A DNA stretch of 64,000 nt from Synechococcales cyanobacterium C42_A2020_086 (GCA_015272325.1 JACYLU010000001.1:1-64000); one strand, 5' to 3'; shown: positions 46,853 to 56,750, numbered from the stretch's first letter. The notes: a model not told the origin generated them from the sequence alone. Translations and numbers: made by a program.

Positions 46853-48193
46853 CTATTCATCTTGGGGTTGATTATTCAGCGTATTCAGCAGGTCGGGAAT
46901 GCCTTCACAGCCTCCGGGAATCGTAGCGCGGGTAGCCGCACCGCCCCAAGCACAGCAGTAATAGCGTTGTTCTTCGGACAGGCGCTGCACATTGGTGAAA
47001 TCGGCCCCTTCAATCACGGCTCCAGTGTAGGCTCCCGTCCGGTAGTCCGGAATATCGGTCCGAGTTCGAGGGGTGGCGGTTCGGGCGGAACCATAGAACA
47101 GGCGTGTGCCCATCATGTCGGATTCTGCCAGCACCGCATCGCAGAGGATAGTACGAGCCAAATTGGTTTTGACCAAATCGCAGCGGCTCAGGTTAGCACG
47201 AATGAGATTGATGTCGCTCAAGTCGGTCCAGCGCAAGTCGGTTCCAGACAGATCGGCACCAGCCAGCATGACTCCTAGATCAATCACCCGAACTCCGTAG
47301 TCGCGGTCCTCGGCGTAACCACCAGTGCCGTCTAGAATCGCCCGTCCGAGGCGACGGTCCCGCTTGAGGGGTGAGAGCAGCCGCGATCGCGACAGAAAGC
47401 GCAGCACCTTTGCTTTGCCCGAGGCATCAATGCTGCTGAGGATCGAAGCGGTACGGCCTTCAGCAATCGCCCGTTCCTGCGGCCAGTCTTCGAGCAGCCC
47501 TTCTTCATCTAGCACCAACTCGGAAATGCCCTGGAAGTAGGAGTCGATTGTCTGCTGCTGGGTGATGGTGTTTTGCTGGATCGTCAAATCTCTGGAAATC
47601 ACGTACTGTCGCCAGGCAATGTACACCGCCAAAACCGCAATTAGGATTTGCCCGATAGCACCACCAACCTCACCTGTCGCCCCAATTGCTTCCCAGTTGA
47701 GCTGACTGTACCAAGTCAAGAACCGTTGCCCCCAGCCCGAAAGCTGTAGAAATCCGACGGCGGCAGCTGTCAATCCTGCCAAACTCACCAAAATCAGCCG
47801 TTCTTGCGGTGAGATCCACTGAGTCAGCGCCACAATGGCAACACCCCACAACCCCCGCAGCGAAAGCAACAGCGCTACAAATGTTGCCGCCCCTGCCAGC
47901 CAACCATTACCGACGACAAATCCTAGAATCATCAGCCCTATAGACAGAAGAATGATCAGCTCCAGTGTTGGGCGTCTAGGGGGTGTTCGCAGGGGTGAAG
48001 CGGGTGGCATTGCGTCTGCTCTTAGCTCAGCCGGCCGGGACAGCACCGCGGTATCGTATTCCGTCGTGGTGGATGGCGGCTTCGTGCCATTGCGGCCATC
48101 CGATGGGTTTACCGCCGGATCACTTGCTGCTGGATAGGGAACGGCGGCACCGTCTTCGGATCCGGGAAAGGGAGAATTCGATTTCAGAGACAT
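46853..48193 (-). CDS. Pentapeptide-repeat membrane protein
   Basis: A 446-residue protein. The first ~75 residues are Pro/Ser/Asp-rich and disordered. Four hydrophobic segments follow (LIILLSIGLMILGFVVGNGW, LAGAATFVALLLSLRGLWGV, LILVSLAGLTAAAVGFLQLS, IGQILIAVLAVYIAWRQYVI), then a juxtamembrane helix (TIQQNTITQQQTIDSYFQGI). The C-terminal pentapeptide-repeat helix runs AGADLSGTDLRWTDLSDINL, IRANLSRCDLVKTNLARTIL. Such fusions are common in cyanobacteria and of unknown role. An 18-bp perfect palindrome lies 37 bp upstream of the start codon. Confidence 0.9.
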   Translation of the reverse strand: MSLKSNSPFPGSEDGAAVPYPAASDPAVNPSDGRNGTKPPSTTTEYDTAVLSRPAELRADAMPPASPLRTPPRRPTLELIILLSIGLMILGFVVGNGWLAGAATFVALLLSLRGLWGVAIVALTQWISPQERLILVSLAGLTAAAVGFLQLSGWGQRFLTWYSQLNWEAIGATGEVGGAIGQILIAVLAVYIAWRQYVISRDLTIQQNTITQQQTIDSYFQGISELVLDEEGLLEDWPQERAIAEGRTASILSSIDASGKAKVLRFLSRSRLLSPLKRDRRLGRAILDGTGGYAEDRDYGVRVIDLGVMLAGADLSGTDLRWTDLSDINLIRANLSRCDLVKTNLARTILCDAVLAESDMMGTRLFYGSARTATPRTRTDIPDYRTGAYTGAVIEGADFTNVQRLSEEQRYYCCAWGGAATRATIPGGCEGIPDLLNTLNNQPQDE

Positions 48194-48229
48194 AGGAACT
48201 GCTGCTTCAGGTCAACCCACGCCTTACTA

Positions 48230-48247
48230 GGATATATCGATATATCC
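48230..48247 (-). promoter_or_regulatory. Perfect 18-bp palindrome upstream of pentapeptide gene
   Basis: ggatatatcgatatatcc is fully self-complementary and sits where an operator or a -10/-35 overlapping site would be. The cognate regulator is unknown. Confidence 0.45.
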
Positions 48248-48348
48248 CGTTGACCCGCACCATAGTCAGACCCACTCCAAAAGGCATCAAAAGGCACTAA
48301 AAGTGTGATGAAGGGTGATGAATCAGGGGTGAGAAATGGCTGAGAGAT

Positions 48349-48372
48349 TCACAGAGATTGTCACAGAGATTG
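48349..48372. repeat. Perfect 12-bp tandem duplication
   Basis: tcacagagattg twice without spacer. Confidence 0.85.
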
Positions 48373-48618
48373 TGAAAAAACAGTGGAACGGTCTTCAAGA
48401 AACCATCAAGTCTCGTGTAGATTCCGTAAATCCCCCAGGATTGTTCCTAATCCAATAGGTCTTACGTGAACAAGAAGGTAGTGTGTCTTGTTGGAGAACC
48501 GTTGCTTCAAGTCCAGCTGCTGTGGGGGCAAACTATTGCTGGTGGGGAACGGCCCCTACTACTAGCCAAGATGCGGAGAACGGCGTCTCACCCCTGTTTA
48601 AAGGATTAGATCCCTGAT

Positions 48619-49026
48619 ATGAGTTGGTTCAAACAAACGAATCGATTGAAGCGTGCTGAGTTGGGTTCTGGATCGCTGTCGAAACAGGCAACGACCCAGC
48701 AAACAGAGCACTTAAAAACTATTGGAGCCTCTCTTAAGTGCGCCATTCAAGAAGCGTTGCAACGACAGAGTCTATTGCAGCATCAGTATAGTGTGATGGT
48801 GACTCAGGCGCAGGCTTTGATCCAGCGAGCGAGCTATCAGCAGCATCAGGGAGATGTGGGCACGGCCCGCTCGCTGTTGATTCAGAAAAATAAACTGCTC
48901 GTGCAAGCCACCCGTCTCAAGACACGCATCGAGTCCTGCGATGCAGAGATTCAATCGCTTCGCCAAAACCTGGCCCACATTGAAGACCAACTCGACGCCT
49001 CGCAGCAGTGGCTAGAAGCGCCATAG
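48619..49026 (+). CDS. Coiled-coil protein, 135 aa, unknown function
   Basis: A charged helical protein starting MSWFKQTNRLKRAELG. Residues ~30-130 are predicted coiled coil with heptad-like Leu/Ile/Ala spacing (LQRQSLLQHQYSVMVTQAQA, LIQKNKLLVQATRLKTRIES, RQNLAHIEDQLDASQQWL). No Cys-rich or catalytic motif. The pattern recalls short PspA-like proteins but the resemblance is weak. It converges with the kinase gene, whose stop lies 15 bp away. Confidence 0.7.
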   Translation: MSWFKQTNRLKRAELGSGSLSKQATTQQTEHLKTIGASLKCAIQEALQRQSLLQHQYSVMVTQAQALIQRASYQQHQGDVGTARSLLIQKNKLLVQATRLKTRIESCDAEIQSLRQNLAHIEDQLDASQQWLEAP

Positions 49027-49041
49027 TGGCTGTCTCTGCCC

Positions 49042-52000
49042 TCATTTGCACAGAGGGGGTTGCCCAGAGCGTTGCAGCAGGGCCAGTTCTGGATGCTGCT
49101 GACACAAATAGAGCGGCACCCAGGGAAACAGAGTTTGCCAGTCTTTTTCGAGATCGGCAGGGGTCAGAGTATCGAGGGGGCAGGTGGGCACGGCATTGCT
49201 AGTCTGCGGCTGAGCTAGGCAGGCTTCGAGCTGCGTGCGATAGGACGACACCAGGACATCGCCCGGCTGGATCTCCAGGGCTTGTTTCAAGGAATTCAGG
49301 GCATCAGAGTAGCCAGTGCGACCCAGCAGCAGCGAGGCAAATCCTTGTGCCACCCAAGCGCGATAGTTTTGCGGTTGAGCAGCTTCGGCTAGCACATCAT
49401 GACGCAAAATCCGCACGGCTTCTCGGTAGTTGCGAGCCCGAGCTTGAAACACGGCATGGTTGTACACCAGGGCAGTAGCATTGGGGCTGAGGGCGCGGGC
49501 CTTGTGAAATAGACCATCGACTTGCTCGAAGGTGGTTTGCGAATAGGCGGTGCCGCGCGTTAGAAAGCCGATTAGCTCTGCCAGAATCGGCGCGTCGGCG
49601 GGTGTTAGTTCCGCAGCATTTTTATCGAGATAGAGATCCACTGCCTTGCGATAGGCCTCGCCGTAGCTGCTGTCGTTTTGCAAGAGTTGTGTGGCTCCCT
49701 GGTAAAACACGGCTTGCGGATCGGTGGGGCGTAGTTTAGCCGCCGCCTGAAAGTCAGCTAGGGCCCGGTTGAGCATTTTCTCGGCGTCGGTGGATTCGTG
49801 CTGCCACAGCAATAGCAACGCCTTGCCCCGCTGCTTCAATGCTTCTGGCTGATCCGACTGGTGATCGAGGATCTGGCTACAGGCCTCCAGCACTCGATTT
49901 GCCGCCACTACAAGCTCCACATCGGACTGGTCAGCCGTAATGGGTGCATTGCAGGTTTCGAGCTGTCGCGCCTGTACAGTGCGGTGGTAGCCCCATAGCC
50001 CGATCAGCGCCACGGCACAGAGACCAGCGACTCCGCCCATGATCACCCGCCGATCGCCGAGCCAAGGGGTCCGAGGTTGGGGTTGCGGCGGATGGGTCAG
50101 CAGTCGCAGATCCTCCAGCGCTTCGGAGGTATCGCGGTAGCGGTTTTCGGGGCTGTGACGCACTAGCTTCGTGAGAATGCGAGCTAGTCCTTCACTGACA
50201 GGTACCATCGGCTTATCCGAGATGGCAAACCGCCAGATCAGCTCGCCGGTTTTGCGGTCAATCGTCAGGTAATTGGGATGAATGCCTGTTAGCGCCTGAA
50301 TACCGATCATGCCCACGGCGTAAAGATCGCGGCTCATTTCTGAGCGGTCTTCAATCCCCTCTGGTGGCTGATAGCTAGGAACGCCTACAACGCGATTGGG
50401 CAGGGGTTGTCCAAAGCGACCCGCTAGCTCTGGAATCCCCTGGGGAATGCCGAAGTCGATCAGAACAATTTTGCCGTCCTGCTGGCGACGCCGCAGATTC
50501 GCCGGCTTTAGGTTTAAGTGCGATAGAGCCTGCCGATGCACAAACTCCAGAATTTCCAAAATTGTGATCAGCAAGTCTACAACTTTAGATTCAGTCCAGA
50601 GCTGATTTGGCTTAATTTCTTCATTCAGATTATGCCCTTCAATGTATTCCTGAACAATATAAAATTTCTCTTCCTCCTCAAAGGACGCTAACAGTTTTGG
50701 GATTTGTCCGTGACCGTTCAATTTTTCTAGCGATTTCAGCCGATCACGCAATGAAGTATTGGTTTCTCTAGAGGCATGATTTTCATCTCGTACAGGTGTT
50801 AACTGTTTAATCACATAGTGATTCTGGCTAGGCAGATCGCGATCTTTCACCAAATAAGTCTGAATGAATTCGCTTTCTCCTAATTTCTTGATCACCTCAT
50901 ATCGTTGACGAATGAGCGGCCGCTCTCGGGCTTCTGCTAGCTCTTGCTCCACCCATTCTGAATTAAATACATGCGCATAGATTTGATTTGCCACCTGCAA
51001 CTGCCCCGTTTGATTCTCAACCAATCCCAAATTGATTAATGCTCGCAGTTCCGAGCTATCATCGGCAATCACCGTTTCTCGACGCAAAATCTTTTGATAA
51101 AGCTGCAACAGCTCAATGCATTTTTCGTCTGCCAGCAGCGCATCATGGATGGTGCGCAGGTGTTCAGCTGATACCTGAGTCTCCCAATACTGAATCAACC
51201 GCGTCTTTACTAGATGCGCTACCCAGCCGGCTTCGTCCCCTGCCGGAATGCGAGATTCCGACTCTGAGACCACTAGTTGGCAAAGCTGTTCCGTGAGGGC
51301 GGGCTGCGATCCGGCCCAGGCTTGAATTTCTTGTATCACCACTGTGGGGCGATTGGCGATCTGCCCCAGTTCTGGTGCAAAGCGGGTGAGAATTTTGGCG
51401 ACTTCTGTACGAGCTTGCTGCGAGAGCAGTTCTGAGGTTTCGCGCGTAATCCGTTCGGCTGCCGCCTGACTGCTCGCTAAAAACTGCCGGTCCTGCTCGC
51501 TCAGCTCTTTGTGTTCTGCCCAGGCTAAGGCATCCAGCAAAGCCCGACCGCGCAGCAGCCGCGATTCATCTTTGCAGCCCGAAGCAAACCAAGCCGTCAT
51601 CGCCTCTGTGTAGGGTCGCAGTTCCGCCAGTGCCTCCTGCACCCACTGCTCGTTGAATACCGCCCGGTAAATCGGGTTGTAGACGCGCAGCACACCGCCT
51701 TGTTTCACCACCAATCCTGATAGGCGCAGCTCACTCTGCTCGCGGCTGTCGTCGGCGGCGATCTCTCCGGCGTGCAGAATCTGCTGATACAGGCGCAGCA
51801 AGCGTCCCATATAGACTTTGTCTTTCTCCCGCAGCCGCCGCGAAATCGTCTTCAGGTGATCGGGGTTGTCCTGGGCTTCCCAATGGTCAATAACATGGCG
51901 GTGGACTAACTCTGCGACTGCCTCGGCTTCGCTGCCTAACGCAATTACCGCTCCGGCTTTGGCATCGGCGATGAAGCGGCAGAGCTTTTGTGTCAGGAAC

Positions 52001-52728
52001 GGCTGCCCTCCCGTCCACTGCAAAATGGCTTCCAGCACTGCCTGCGGCGACTCGGCTCGCGGCTGTAATCCGGGAATGAGCGGCTGCACCTCGGAAGGCT
52101 GAAACCCATGCAGTTCGATAGCGCGTCCTAGATTAAAAGGCGTTCGCTCTTTATCGGCAATTAAATCCGACGGTGTCGCCACTCCGATCAGCACAAAAGT
52201 CAGCCGCTGGTAGACCGACTTATGGTGGCGCTGATTATAGCAGGCGCGGATAAAGGCAAAGAAATCATCCGTAGGAAAACCAAGGCTGAGCACGCCGTCG
52301 ATCTCGTCGATCACAATCACAATCTGCTGCTCGATTTGCGTCAGCAGCACGGTTTCGATGAACTCACCCAAGCGCGCCAGCGGCGTTAACATATACCGCT
52401 CTTGCCACCAAGTAGCCAGATCGCAGGTGAGATCAAAGTTGGTTGCCAGATGATTGGCCAAGGTGGCGTACCACTGCTCAGCGCTGACCTGCTGCGTGCC
52501 GATTTGGGTCAGGTCAATCAGGGCACAGACAAAGCCCTCAGCTTCCAATCGCTTGCGGGTACGAACTTCCAGGCTGGATTTACCCATCTGGCGCGAGTTG
52601 AGCACGTAGCAAAATTCGCCAGCTTTTAACCCATCATAGAGCGCTGCATCGGCCTGCCGCTCAACATAACTCGGGGCATCGGCGGGCAGGGTTGCGCCTA
52701 CCCGATATTCATACGAGGAATCATTCAT
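49042..52728 (-). CDS. AAA-like NTPase fused to a kinase-like domain and TPR region
   Basis: A 1228-residue signalling protein. ATG 52728 is used because AAA-like family members start near [11 protein letters not shown]; the frame extends 29 codons further. Residues ~5-400 are an AAA-like (STAND-type) domain with a P-loop SRQMGKSS (45-52) and Walker [10 protein letters not shown]. Residues ~430-610 repeat only the lid/winged-helix half of that domain, without a P-loop. A protein-kinase-like domain follows: K of VIKQL and DFG are present, but the glycine loop is GESEF and the HRD motif is HLN (Asn739, codon 50514-50512), so catalysis is doubtful. A membrane helix (~880-905) and helical repeats end the protein. 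Confidence 0.9.
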   Translation of the reverse strand: MNDSSYEYRVGATLPADAPSYVERQADAALYDGLKAGEFCYVLNSRQMGKSSLEVRTRKRLEAEGFVCALIDLTQIGTQQVSAEQWYATLANHLATNFDLTCDLATWWQERYMLTPLARLGEFIETVLLTQIEQQIVIVIDEIDGVLSLGFPTDDFFAFIRACYNQRHHKSVYQRLTFVLIGVATPSDLIADKERTPFNLGRAIELHGFQPSEVQPLIPGLQPRAESPQAVLEAILQWTGGQPFLTQKLCRFIADAKAGAVIALGSEAEAVAELVHRHVIDHWEAQDNPDHLKTISRRLREKDKVYMGRLLRLYQQILHAGEIAADDSREQSELRLSGLVVKQGGVLRVYNPIYRAVFNEQWVQEALAELRPYTEAMTAWFASGCKDESRLLRGRALLDALAWAEHKELSEQDRQFLASSQAAAERITRETSELLSQQARTEVAKILTRFAPELGQIANRPTVVIQEIQAWAGSQPALTEQLCQLVVSESESRIPAGDEAGWVAHLVKTRLIQYWETQVSAEHLRTIHDALLADEKCIELLQLYQKILRRETVIADDSSELRALINLGLVENQTGQLQVANQIYAHVFNSEWVEQELAEARERPLIRQRYEVIKKLGESEFIQTYLVKDRDLPSQNHYVIKQLTPVRDENHASRETNTSLRDRLKSLEKLNGHGQIPKLLASFEEEEKFYIVQEYIEGHNLNEEIKPNQLWTESKVVDLLITILEILEFVHRQALSHLNLKPANLRRRQQDGKIVLIDFGIPQGIPELAGRFGQPLPNRVVGVPSYQPPEGIEDRSEMSRDLYAVGMIGIQALTGIHPNYLTIDRKTGELIWRFAISDKPMVPVSEGLARILTKLVRHSPENRYRDTSEALEDLRLLTHPPQPQPRTPWLGDRRVIMGGVAGLCAVALIGLWGYHRTVQARQLETCNAPITADQSDVELVVAANRVLEACSQILDHQSDQPEALKQRGKALLLLWQHESTDAEKMLNRALADFQAAAKLRPTDPQAVFYQGATQLLQNDSSYGEAYRKAVDLYLDKNAAELTPADAPILAELIGFLTRGTAYSQTTFEQVDGLFHKARALSPNATALVYNHAVFQARARNYREAVRILRHDVLAEAAQPQNYRAWVAQGFASLLLGRTGYSDALNSLKQALEIQPGDVLVSSYRTQLEACLAQPQTSNAVPTCPLDTLTPADLEKDWQTLFPWVPLYLCQQHPELALLQRSGQPPLCK

Positions 52729-52842
52729 TGCGGGGGATTCTGGAGAAAGGGGCAGTCGGAGGAGATGAACAAAGCTGCCTTCGGTGTTTCCCGAGGCGAA
52801 AAAGCCTTGCCTCAACGCAAAACGATCGCTAACTTAGACACC

Positions 52843-54222
52843 CTACAGGGCAGGCAGGGAACGACTGAAATACTGACGGTACAGCAAGCAGCGTGGCTTG
52901 ACGGTATTGCCTTCGAGATGAACCAGCCCCATGCTGTGTAGTTTGAAGGCGTGGGCGGGCTTCAGCGACAGTGGTGTTTCGGCCTGCACAACATCTTGAA
53001 AGACTTGCATGAGTTCGGGAGACTGTTCCAAATGGCTCAGCTGTTGCCGCAGGTGGTTGCTGTAGATGCCGGCTTCGGTAGCGGCGGTTTGCAAAAGCTG
53101 ATCTACTGTGATGTGCTGACGCTGGATTTGTTCCAACCCGAGCTGCAGCAAATAGGGATGCCCGCCCACAAGCCGGGTCAACTGCTCGATTTGCTGCGGC
53201 TGCCAGTCGAGCTGGTAACGCTGCACTAGCTCCTGCACTTGCTCACCGGTCAACTCCGGCAGATCCACCAACATACCGACCCCTGCCAGTGGCGAAGCAT
53301 TGATATCAAGGGCACCGTAGATCTCGGTCGCATGGACAATCACTAGCCGCAGTTTTTGCCAGATTGGGCTGTTGCGGTCGCTGCGGCGGGGCAAGTCGTG
53401 CCAGTTGCGCAGGAGCTTGCAGAAGTCGGTGGCGATTTCTTCATGCTCGAACACCAAATCAGTATTGTCTAGCGCTAGCACCAGCGGCCGGTCGATCTGG
53501 CTCAGCACATAATCCTGAAAATAGAACGTGGCGTTGTAGCTGGCAGAATAGATGTCCTTCCAGGCTCGCTCCAGCTGATCGTTGAGCCGCAGTTCCCGGC
53601 TGACCACCGCGCAGAACCACTTGAGAAAGGTGTTGAGATCCGAGAACACCGCGCGATCGGCAAGCTGAAAGCTGAGGCAAACCGTTTCGCAGCCTTGCTG
53701 ACTTGCCTGCCACAGGAGCCGTGTGAGCAGTGCTGTTTTACCCATCTGCTGAGGCGCTTTGATTCGCAGCAGTGCCCCAGGACTCATCAGCGTTTGCTGA
53801 CATACCTCTTCAATGGCCGGTCGTTCAACATAGAGGCTGAAATCCGGCTCTGCTGGTGTGGTCGTGGGGGGGCGTTCTGTTAGCTCCGCTGCTGATTGGG
53901 GCTGAGGCGGCCGCTCAACCGCTTCAACAGAGACCCCTGCCGGATCGTACCACTGATTCCACTCTTGGAATTCCACAACGTCTGTGGGCTGAAGGTCGAG
54001 AACACTGACAATATCGCGCAACGAGCTGCGATCGACCCGATCACGCCGCATTAGGCGCTTCAGGGTATCGGGTGCTACCTGCGCGGCATGGGCAAGCGCT
54101 TCTAGGGTAAGCCCCCGTTTGCGGCGTTCAATTTCAATGCGTTCAATGCCGGTTAGGGTGGCCTGAACGCTGCGGCTACGGCGTTTGGTCATAGATAAAG
54201 CCCCGATGGTGGAGTGATGCAT
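52843..54222 (-). CDS. AAA-like NTPase with N-terminal helix-turn-helix
   Basis: A 459-residue protein. An XRE-like helix-turn-helix lies at ~20-75 (GIERIEIERRKRGLTLEALA, then VAPDTLKRLM). A Pro/Thr linker leads to an AAA-like domain with P-loop APQQMGKTALL, Walker B-like LVLALDNTDLVF, and a winged-helix end (KLHSMGLVHLEGNTVKPRC). The same architecture as the adjacent 1228-aa protein's NTPase marks them as paralogues; both lie on the minus strand 114 bp apart. STAND-type NTPases of this kind act as signal-dependent switches. Met11 (54192) is a possible start. Function inferred only. Confidence 0.87.
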   Translation of the reverse strand: MHHSTIGALSMTKRRSRSVQATLTGIERIEIERRKRGLTLEALAHAAQVAPDTLKRLMRRDRVDRSSLRDIVSVLDLQPTDVVEFQEWNQWYDPAGVSVEAVERPPQPQSAAELTERPPTTTPAEPDFSLYVERPAIEEVCQQTLMSPGALLRIKAPQQMGKTALLTRLLWQASQQGCETVCLSFQLADRAVFSDLNTFLKWFCAVVSRELRLNDQLERAWKDIYSASYNATFYFQDYVLSQIDRPLVLALDNTDLVFEHEEIATDFCKLLRNWHDLPRRSDRNSPIWQKLRLVIVHATEIYGALDINASPLAGVGMLVDLPELTGEQVQELVQRYQLDWQPQQIEQLTRLVGGHPYLLQLGLEQIQRQHITVDQLLQTAATEAGIYSNHLRQQLSHLEQSPELMQVFQDVVQAETPLSLKPAHAFKLHSMGLVHLEGNTVKPRCLLYRQYFSRSLPAL

Positions 54223-54380
54223 ATCATCTCCTCTGATGGATAGATGAGTCGGACGGTTCGGGCAGTTTAGTAAACTCAGCCGATCTGCCTCGATCTGCTG
54301 CGTCTTGCCTCTATTCGACTCTCCTCCGCCTCGCCTATTCTGGAATCAACAGGGACACACCGCTCATTCGCAAGTCTCTA

Positions 54381-54418
54381 ACGGTTACGGGATACGGTTA
54401 CAGGATATGTTACAGGAT
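54381..54418. repeat. Three 13-bp imperfect tandem units
   Basis: acggttacgggat / acggttacaggat / atgttacaggat. A 13-bp period is incompatible with duplication inside a maintained reading frame, which argues that this stretch is untranslated leader rather than coding sequence of the next gene. Confidence 0.75.
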
Positions 54419-54499
54419 TTGGTGAATTTCGTTTGCACTTTGGTTATCCCAACCATCAATATGCCAAATCCCAGATTGAGTTGTTTTGCATCACCGCTT

Positions 54500-55828
54500 A
54501 TGTCCTCCTTCTTCACAAGTTTGAATCACAGTTCATCTACCGAGCATTCATCTGCAATTCCTTTGAAAACATCATCTTCATCGTCGAATAGTTCGCCTGC
54601 TCAAGTCAGTAGCTTACCAGCTAGCAGTCAACCCCAGTCGGCTCTGGTTCCAGGACTTCAGCGCCAGTTGGCTCCAGCATCGGTTCAAGCAGAGAATCGA
54701 ATGCTAGGAAATACCCACTTAAACCAGTTCCAGATTCCTGAAACCGTGCGATCGTGGGTGCGCAGTCATGCCGTTGACTACGAAACCCCTTGTCAGGAAA
54801 TCATCAGAAATTATATCCTGCAGCATGTCACCGCTCGATCCAGCCTTTCGGGTCTTCACCAATACTTTACTCAACCCGTTTCGCCCTACGTTTCGGTGGT
54901 GATTCCGATTTACAACGAGGTGGAAAGTGTACAAGTGCTGATCGGGTCGGTTGCCCAGACGCTGCAAGCTGCTTCCTTATCCTACGAAATCATCTGCGTT
55001 GACGATGGCTCCAGCGATGGCTCAGCCGAACTCCTGCAGCAGTTAGCCCACGACCGCTGCGACCTGAAGGCGGTATTGCTGCGGCGCAACTTTGGACAGA
55101 CTGCCGCCATGGCAGCCGGCTTTGACCACGCCAGCGGTCGGGTGATTGTGACCCTGGATGGAGATTTGCAGAATGATCCCAGCGACATTCCCCGCCTGCT
55201 AGACAAACTCGAAGAAGGATATGACTTAGTCAGCGGTTGGCGCAAACAGCGGCAAGATGCTGCCTTGACTCGACTGCTGCCCTCGAAAATTGCCAACTGG
55301 CTGATTGGCAAGGTTACAGGCGTCAAGCTGCACGACTATGGCTGCTCGCTGAAAGCCTATCGCGCCGAACTCGTCACCGATCTTAAGCTCTATGGCGAAC
55401 TGCATCGCTTTTTGCCCGCCCTTGCCTTTATGGAGGGAGCCAAAATCACCGAAATGCCCGTACGCCACCACGCTCGCCGCTTTGGGCAAAGCAAGTACGG
55501 TCTGGGACGAACCTTCCGCGTCCTAATGGACTTGCTGACAATCTTTTTCATGAAGAAATTCTTGACGCGCCCAATGCACGGATTTGGACTGCTGGGGCTG
55601 ATCACGACTGGTATCGGTCTGCTATTGGGGCTGTATCTCACCGCACTCAAACTGGGATTGGGCAACAGCATCACCGATCGCCCGCTGCTGATTCTGTCTG
55701 TTGTGCTGTCGTTGGCGGGCTTGCAACTGTTCTGTTTTGGAGTTGTCGCTGAACTGCTGATGCGGACCTACCACGAATCGCAGGATCGCCCGATTTATCG
55801 CGTGCGTACTGTCCTTAAAGCAGATTAA
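54500..55828 (+). CDS. GT2 polyprenyl-phosphate glycosyltransferase (DPM1/GtrB-like)
   Basis: A membrane glycosyltransferase that loads a sugar onto a polyprenyl phosphate carrier. GT-A motifs are VVIPIYNEVESV, ICVDDGSSDGS and VTLDGDLQNDPSDIP (DxD), then YDLVSGWRKQR and VKLHDYGCSLKAYR, with RRFGQSKYGLGRT before two C-terminal membrane helices (LLGLITTGIGLLLGLYLTAL, LLILSVVLSLAGLQLFCFGV). The N-terminal ~80 residues are a Ser/Gln-rich unstructured extension. The frame is open to 54305, but the upstream part holds 13-bp tandem repeats and no coding character, so ATG 54500 (442 aa) is preferred; ATG 54461 is also possible. Confidence 0.9.
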   Translation: MSSFFTSLNHSSSTEHSSAIPLKTSSSSSNSSPAQVSSLPASSQPQSALVPGLQRQLAPASVQAENRMLGNTHLNQFQIPETVRSWVRSHAVDYETPCQEIIRNYILQHVTARSSLSGLHQYFTQPVSPYVSVVIPIYNEVESVQVLIGSVAQTLQAASLSYEIICVDDGSSDGSAELLQQLAHDRCDLKAVLLRRNFGQTAAMAAGFDHASGRVIVTLDGDLQNDPSDIPRLLDKLEEGYDLVSGWRKQRQDAALTRLLPSKIANWLIGKVTGVKLHDYGCSLKAYRAELVTDLKLYGELHRFLPALAFMEGAKITEMPVRHHARRFGQSKYGLGRTFRVLMDLLTIFFMKKFLTRPMHGFGLLGLITTGIGLLLGLYLTALKLGLGNSITDRPLLILSVVLSLAGLQLFCFGVVAELLMRTYHESQDRPIYRVRTVLKAD

Positions 55829-55955
55829 ACCAACTAGCGCCCCCAAGACACTCCACGCGGACTCAGTCATCAGGAAAGCCACAACGAAACCAAAACGATT
55901 CTGCTGGCTCAGGGTGCTCAGAGCAGGAAGGACCTGAATCAGGATACGGCATCAG

Positions 55956-55975
55956 TTCTCAAGACTTCTCAAGAT
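55956..55975. repeat. Tandem duplication, period 10
   Basis: ttctcaagac / ttctcaagat, 9 of 10 identical. Confidence 0.65.
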
Positions 55976-56100
55976 TGCAACATCAGACCATTCCGGACAT
56001 TCACGGTTCATCGTCTCCCCTTCAGTTGATTGGGTTGCTCTCGTGGATCTCACCATGGATCACTCAAACTATCGAATCAGGCTATCGCGCACAACCCGTG

Positions 56101-56126
56101 TTGATTTGCATCGTTGATTTGCATCG
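56101..56126. repeat. Perfect 13-bp tandem duplication
   Basis: ttgatttgcatcg twice without spacer, followed by a partial third unit (gttgattt). Confidence 0.85.
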
Positions 56127-56201
56127 GTTGATTTGACTCGTCCATCTCACTAATTGGACTATCATTCATCACCCCTGAACCTGCCCTTTGGAGGAATACC
56201 T

Positions 56202-56750
56202 ATGACGAAACCTAGCAGTATCGCTCCTGTCCGTCCTCACTTGGCTCAACCGCCCGAGCAATCTCCCCCTACCCTAGTGACTCGCCCCGCTGCCATATCA
56301 CCGCTGGTGCTGGTTTTTCAAGGAATTGGCAAACACCTAGCCCACTGGTTGACTCCAGAAGCAACAGACCCAACCCTGGAATGGACTGACCAATGTTCAC
56401 CCAAAGCACTAGAAACGGCAGCCCGCATCAACGCCCAAGGGCTAGACATTATCAGACGCTTTGAAAAGTTTTTGCCGGATACAGAGCTAACGATCCGCGA
56501 AGCCGAGCAGGCTGTGCTGCGCCAAGTCACTGTACCGCTCAGCTCCAATCAGTTTTCTGCCCTGGTTTCCTTTACTCACAGCCTTGGGGAGGCTAATCTG
56601 CGTCGCTCTACTTTGCTGCGCCACCTCAATGCCGGACGCTATCGAGCCGCCGCCAACGAATTCGACCGCTGGGTTTATGTTGGCTCCCATCGACTTTCAG
56701 CCCTAATCGCCCGCCGCGTTGCCGAAAAAGGGTTATTTCTGAAAGGGTAA
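56202..56750 (+). CDS. GH24 lysozyme-like protein lacking the catalytic core
   Basis: A 182-residue protein from ATG 56202, where GGAGG is 7 bp upstream. The C-terminal ~105 residues match phage-type (GH24) lysozymes: GLDIIRRFEKF, VPLSSNQFSALVSFTHSLGE, STLLRHLNAGRYRAAANEFD, RWVYVG, ARRVAEKGLFLKG. In normal members FEG is followed by ~25 residues (AYLCPAGVWTIGYGHT-type) that contain the catalytic Asp/Cys and Thr. Here FEKFLPDTELTIREAEQAVL joins the halves directly, so only the Glu remains. It is probably a non-catalytic peptidoglycan-binding relic or domain. No signal peptide is evident; the N-terminal ~75 residues are Pro-rich. Confidence 0.85.
   Translation: MTKPSSIAPVRPHLAQPPEQSPPTLVTRPAAISPLVLVFQGIGKHLAHWLTPEATDPTLEWTDQCSPKALETAARINAQGLDIIRRFEKFLPDTELTIREAEQAVLRQVTVPLSSNQFSALVSFTHSLGEANLRRSTLLRHLNAGRYRAAANEFDRWVYVGSHRLSALIARRVAEKGLFLKG

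Larger units (their letters stand above)
48194..48618. other. Intergenic region between divergent genes
   Basis: About 425 bp without a gene. It contains the palindrome at 48230-48247, a near-tandem 10-bp pair (caaaaggcat / caaaaggcac) at 48278-48297 and a perfect 12-bp duplication at 48349-48372. Confidence 0.6.
55829..56201. other. Intergenic region upstream of the lysozyme-like gene
   Basis: About 370 bp without a gene, with two tandem duplications (55956, 56101) and a good Shine-Dalgarno (GGAGG at 56190-56194) belonging to the next gene. Confidence 0.6.
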
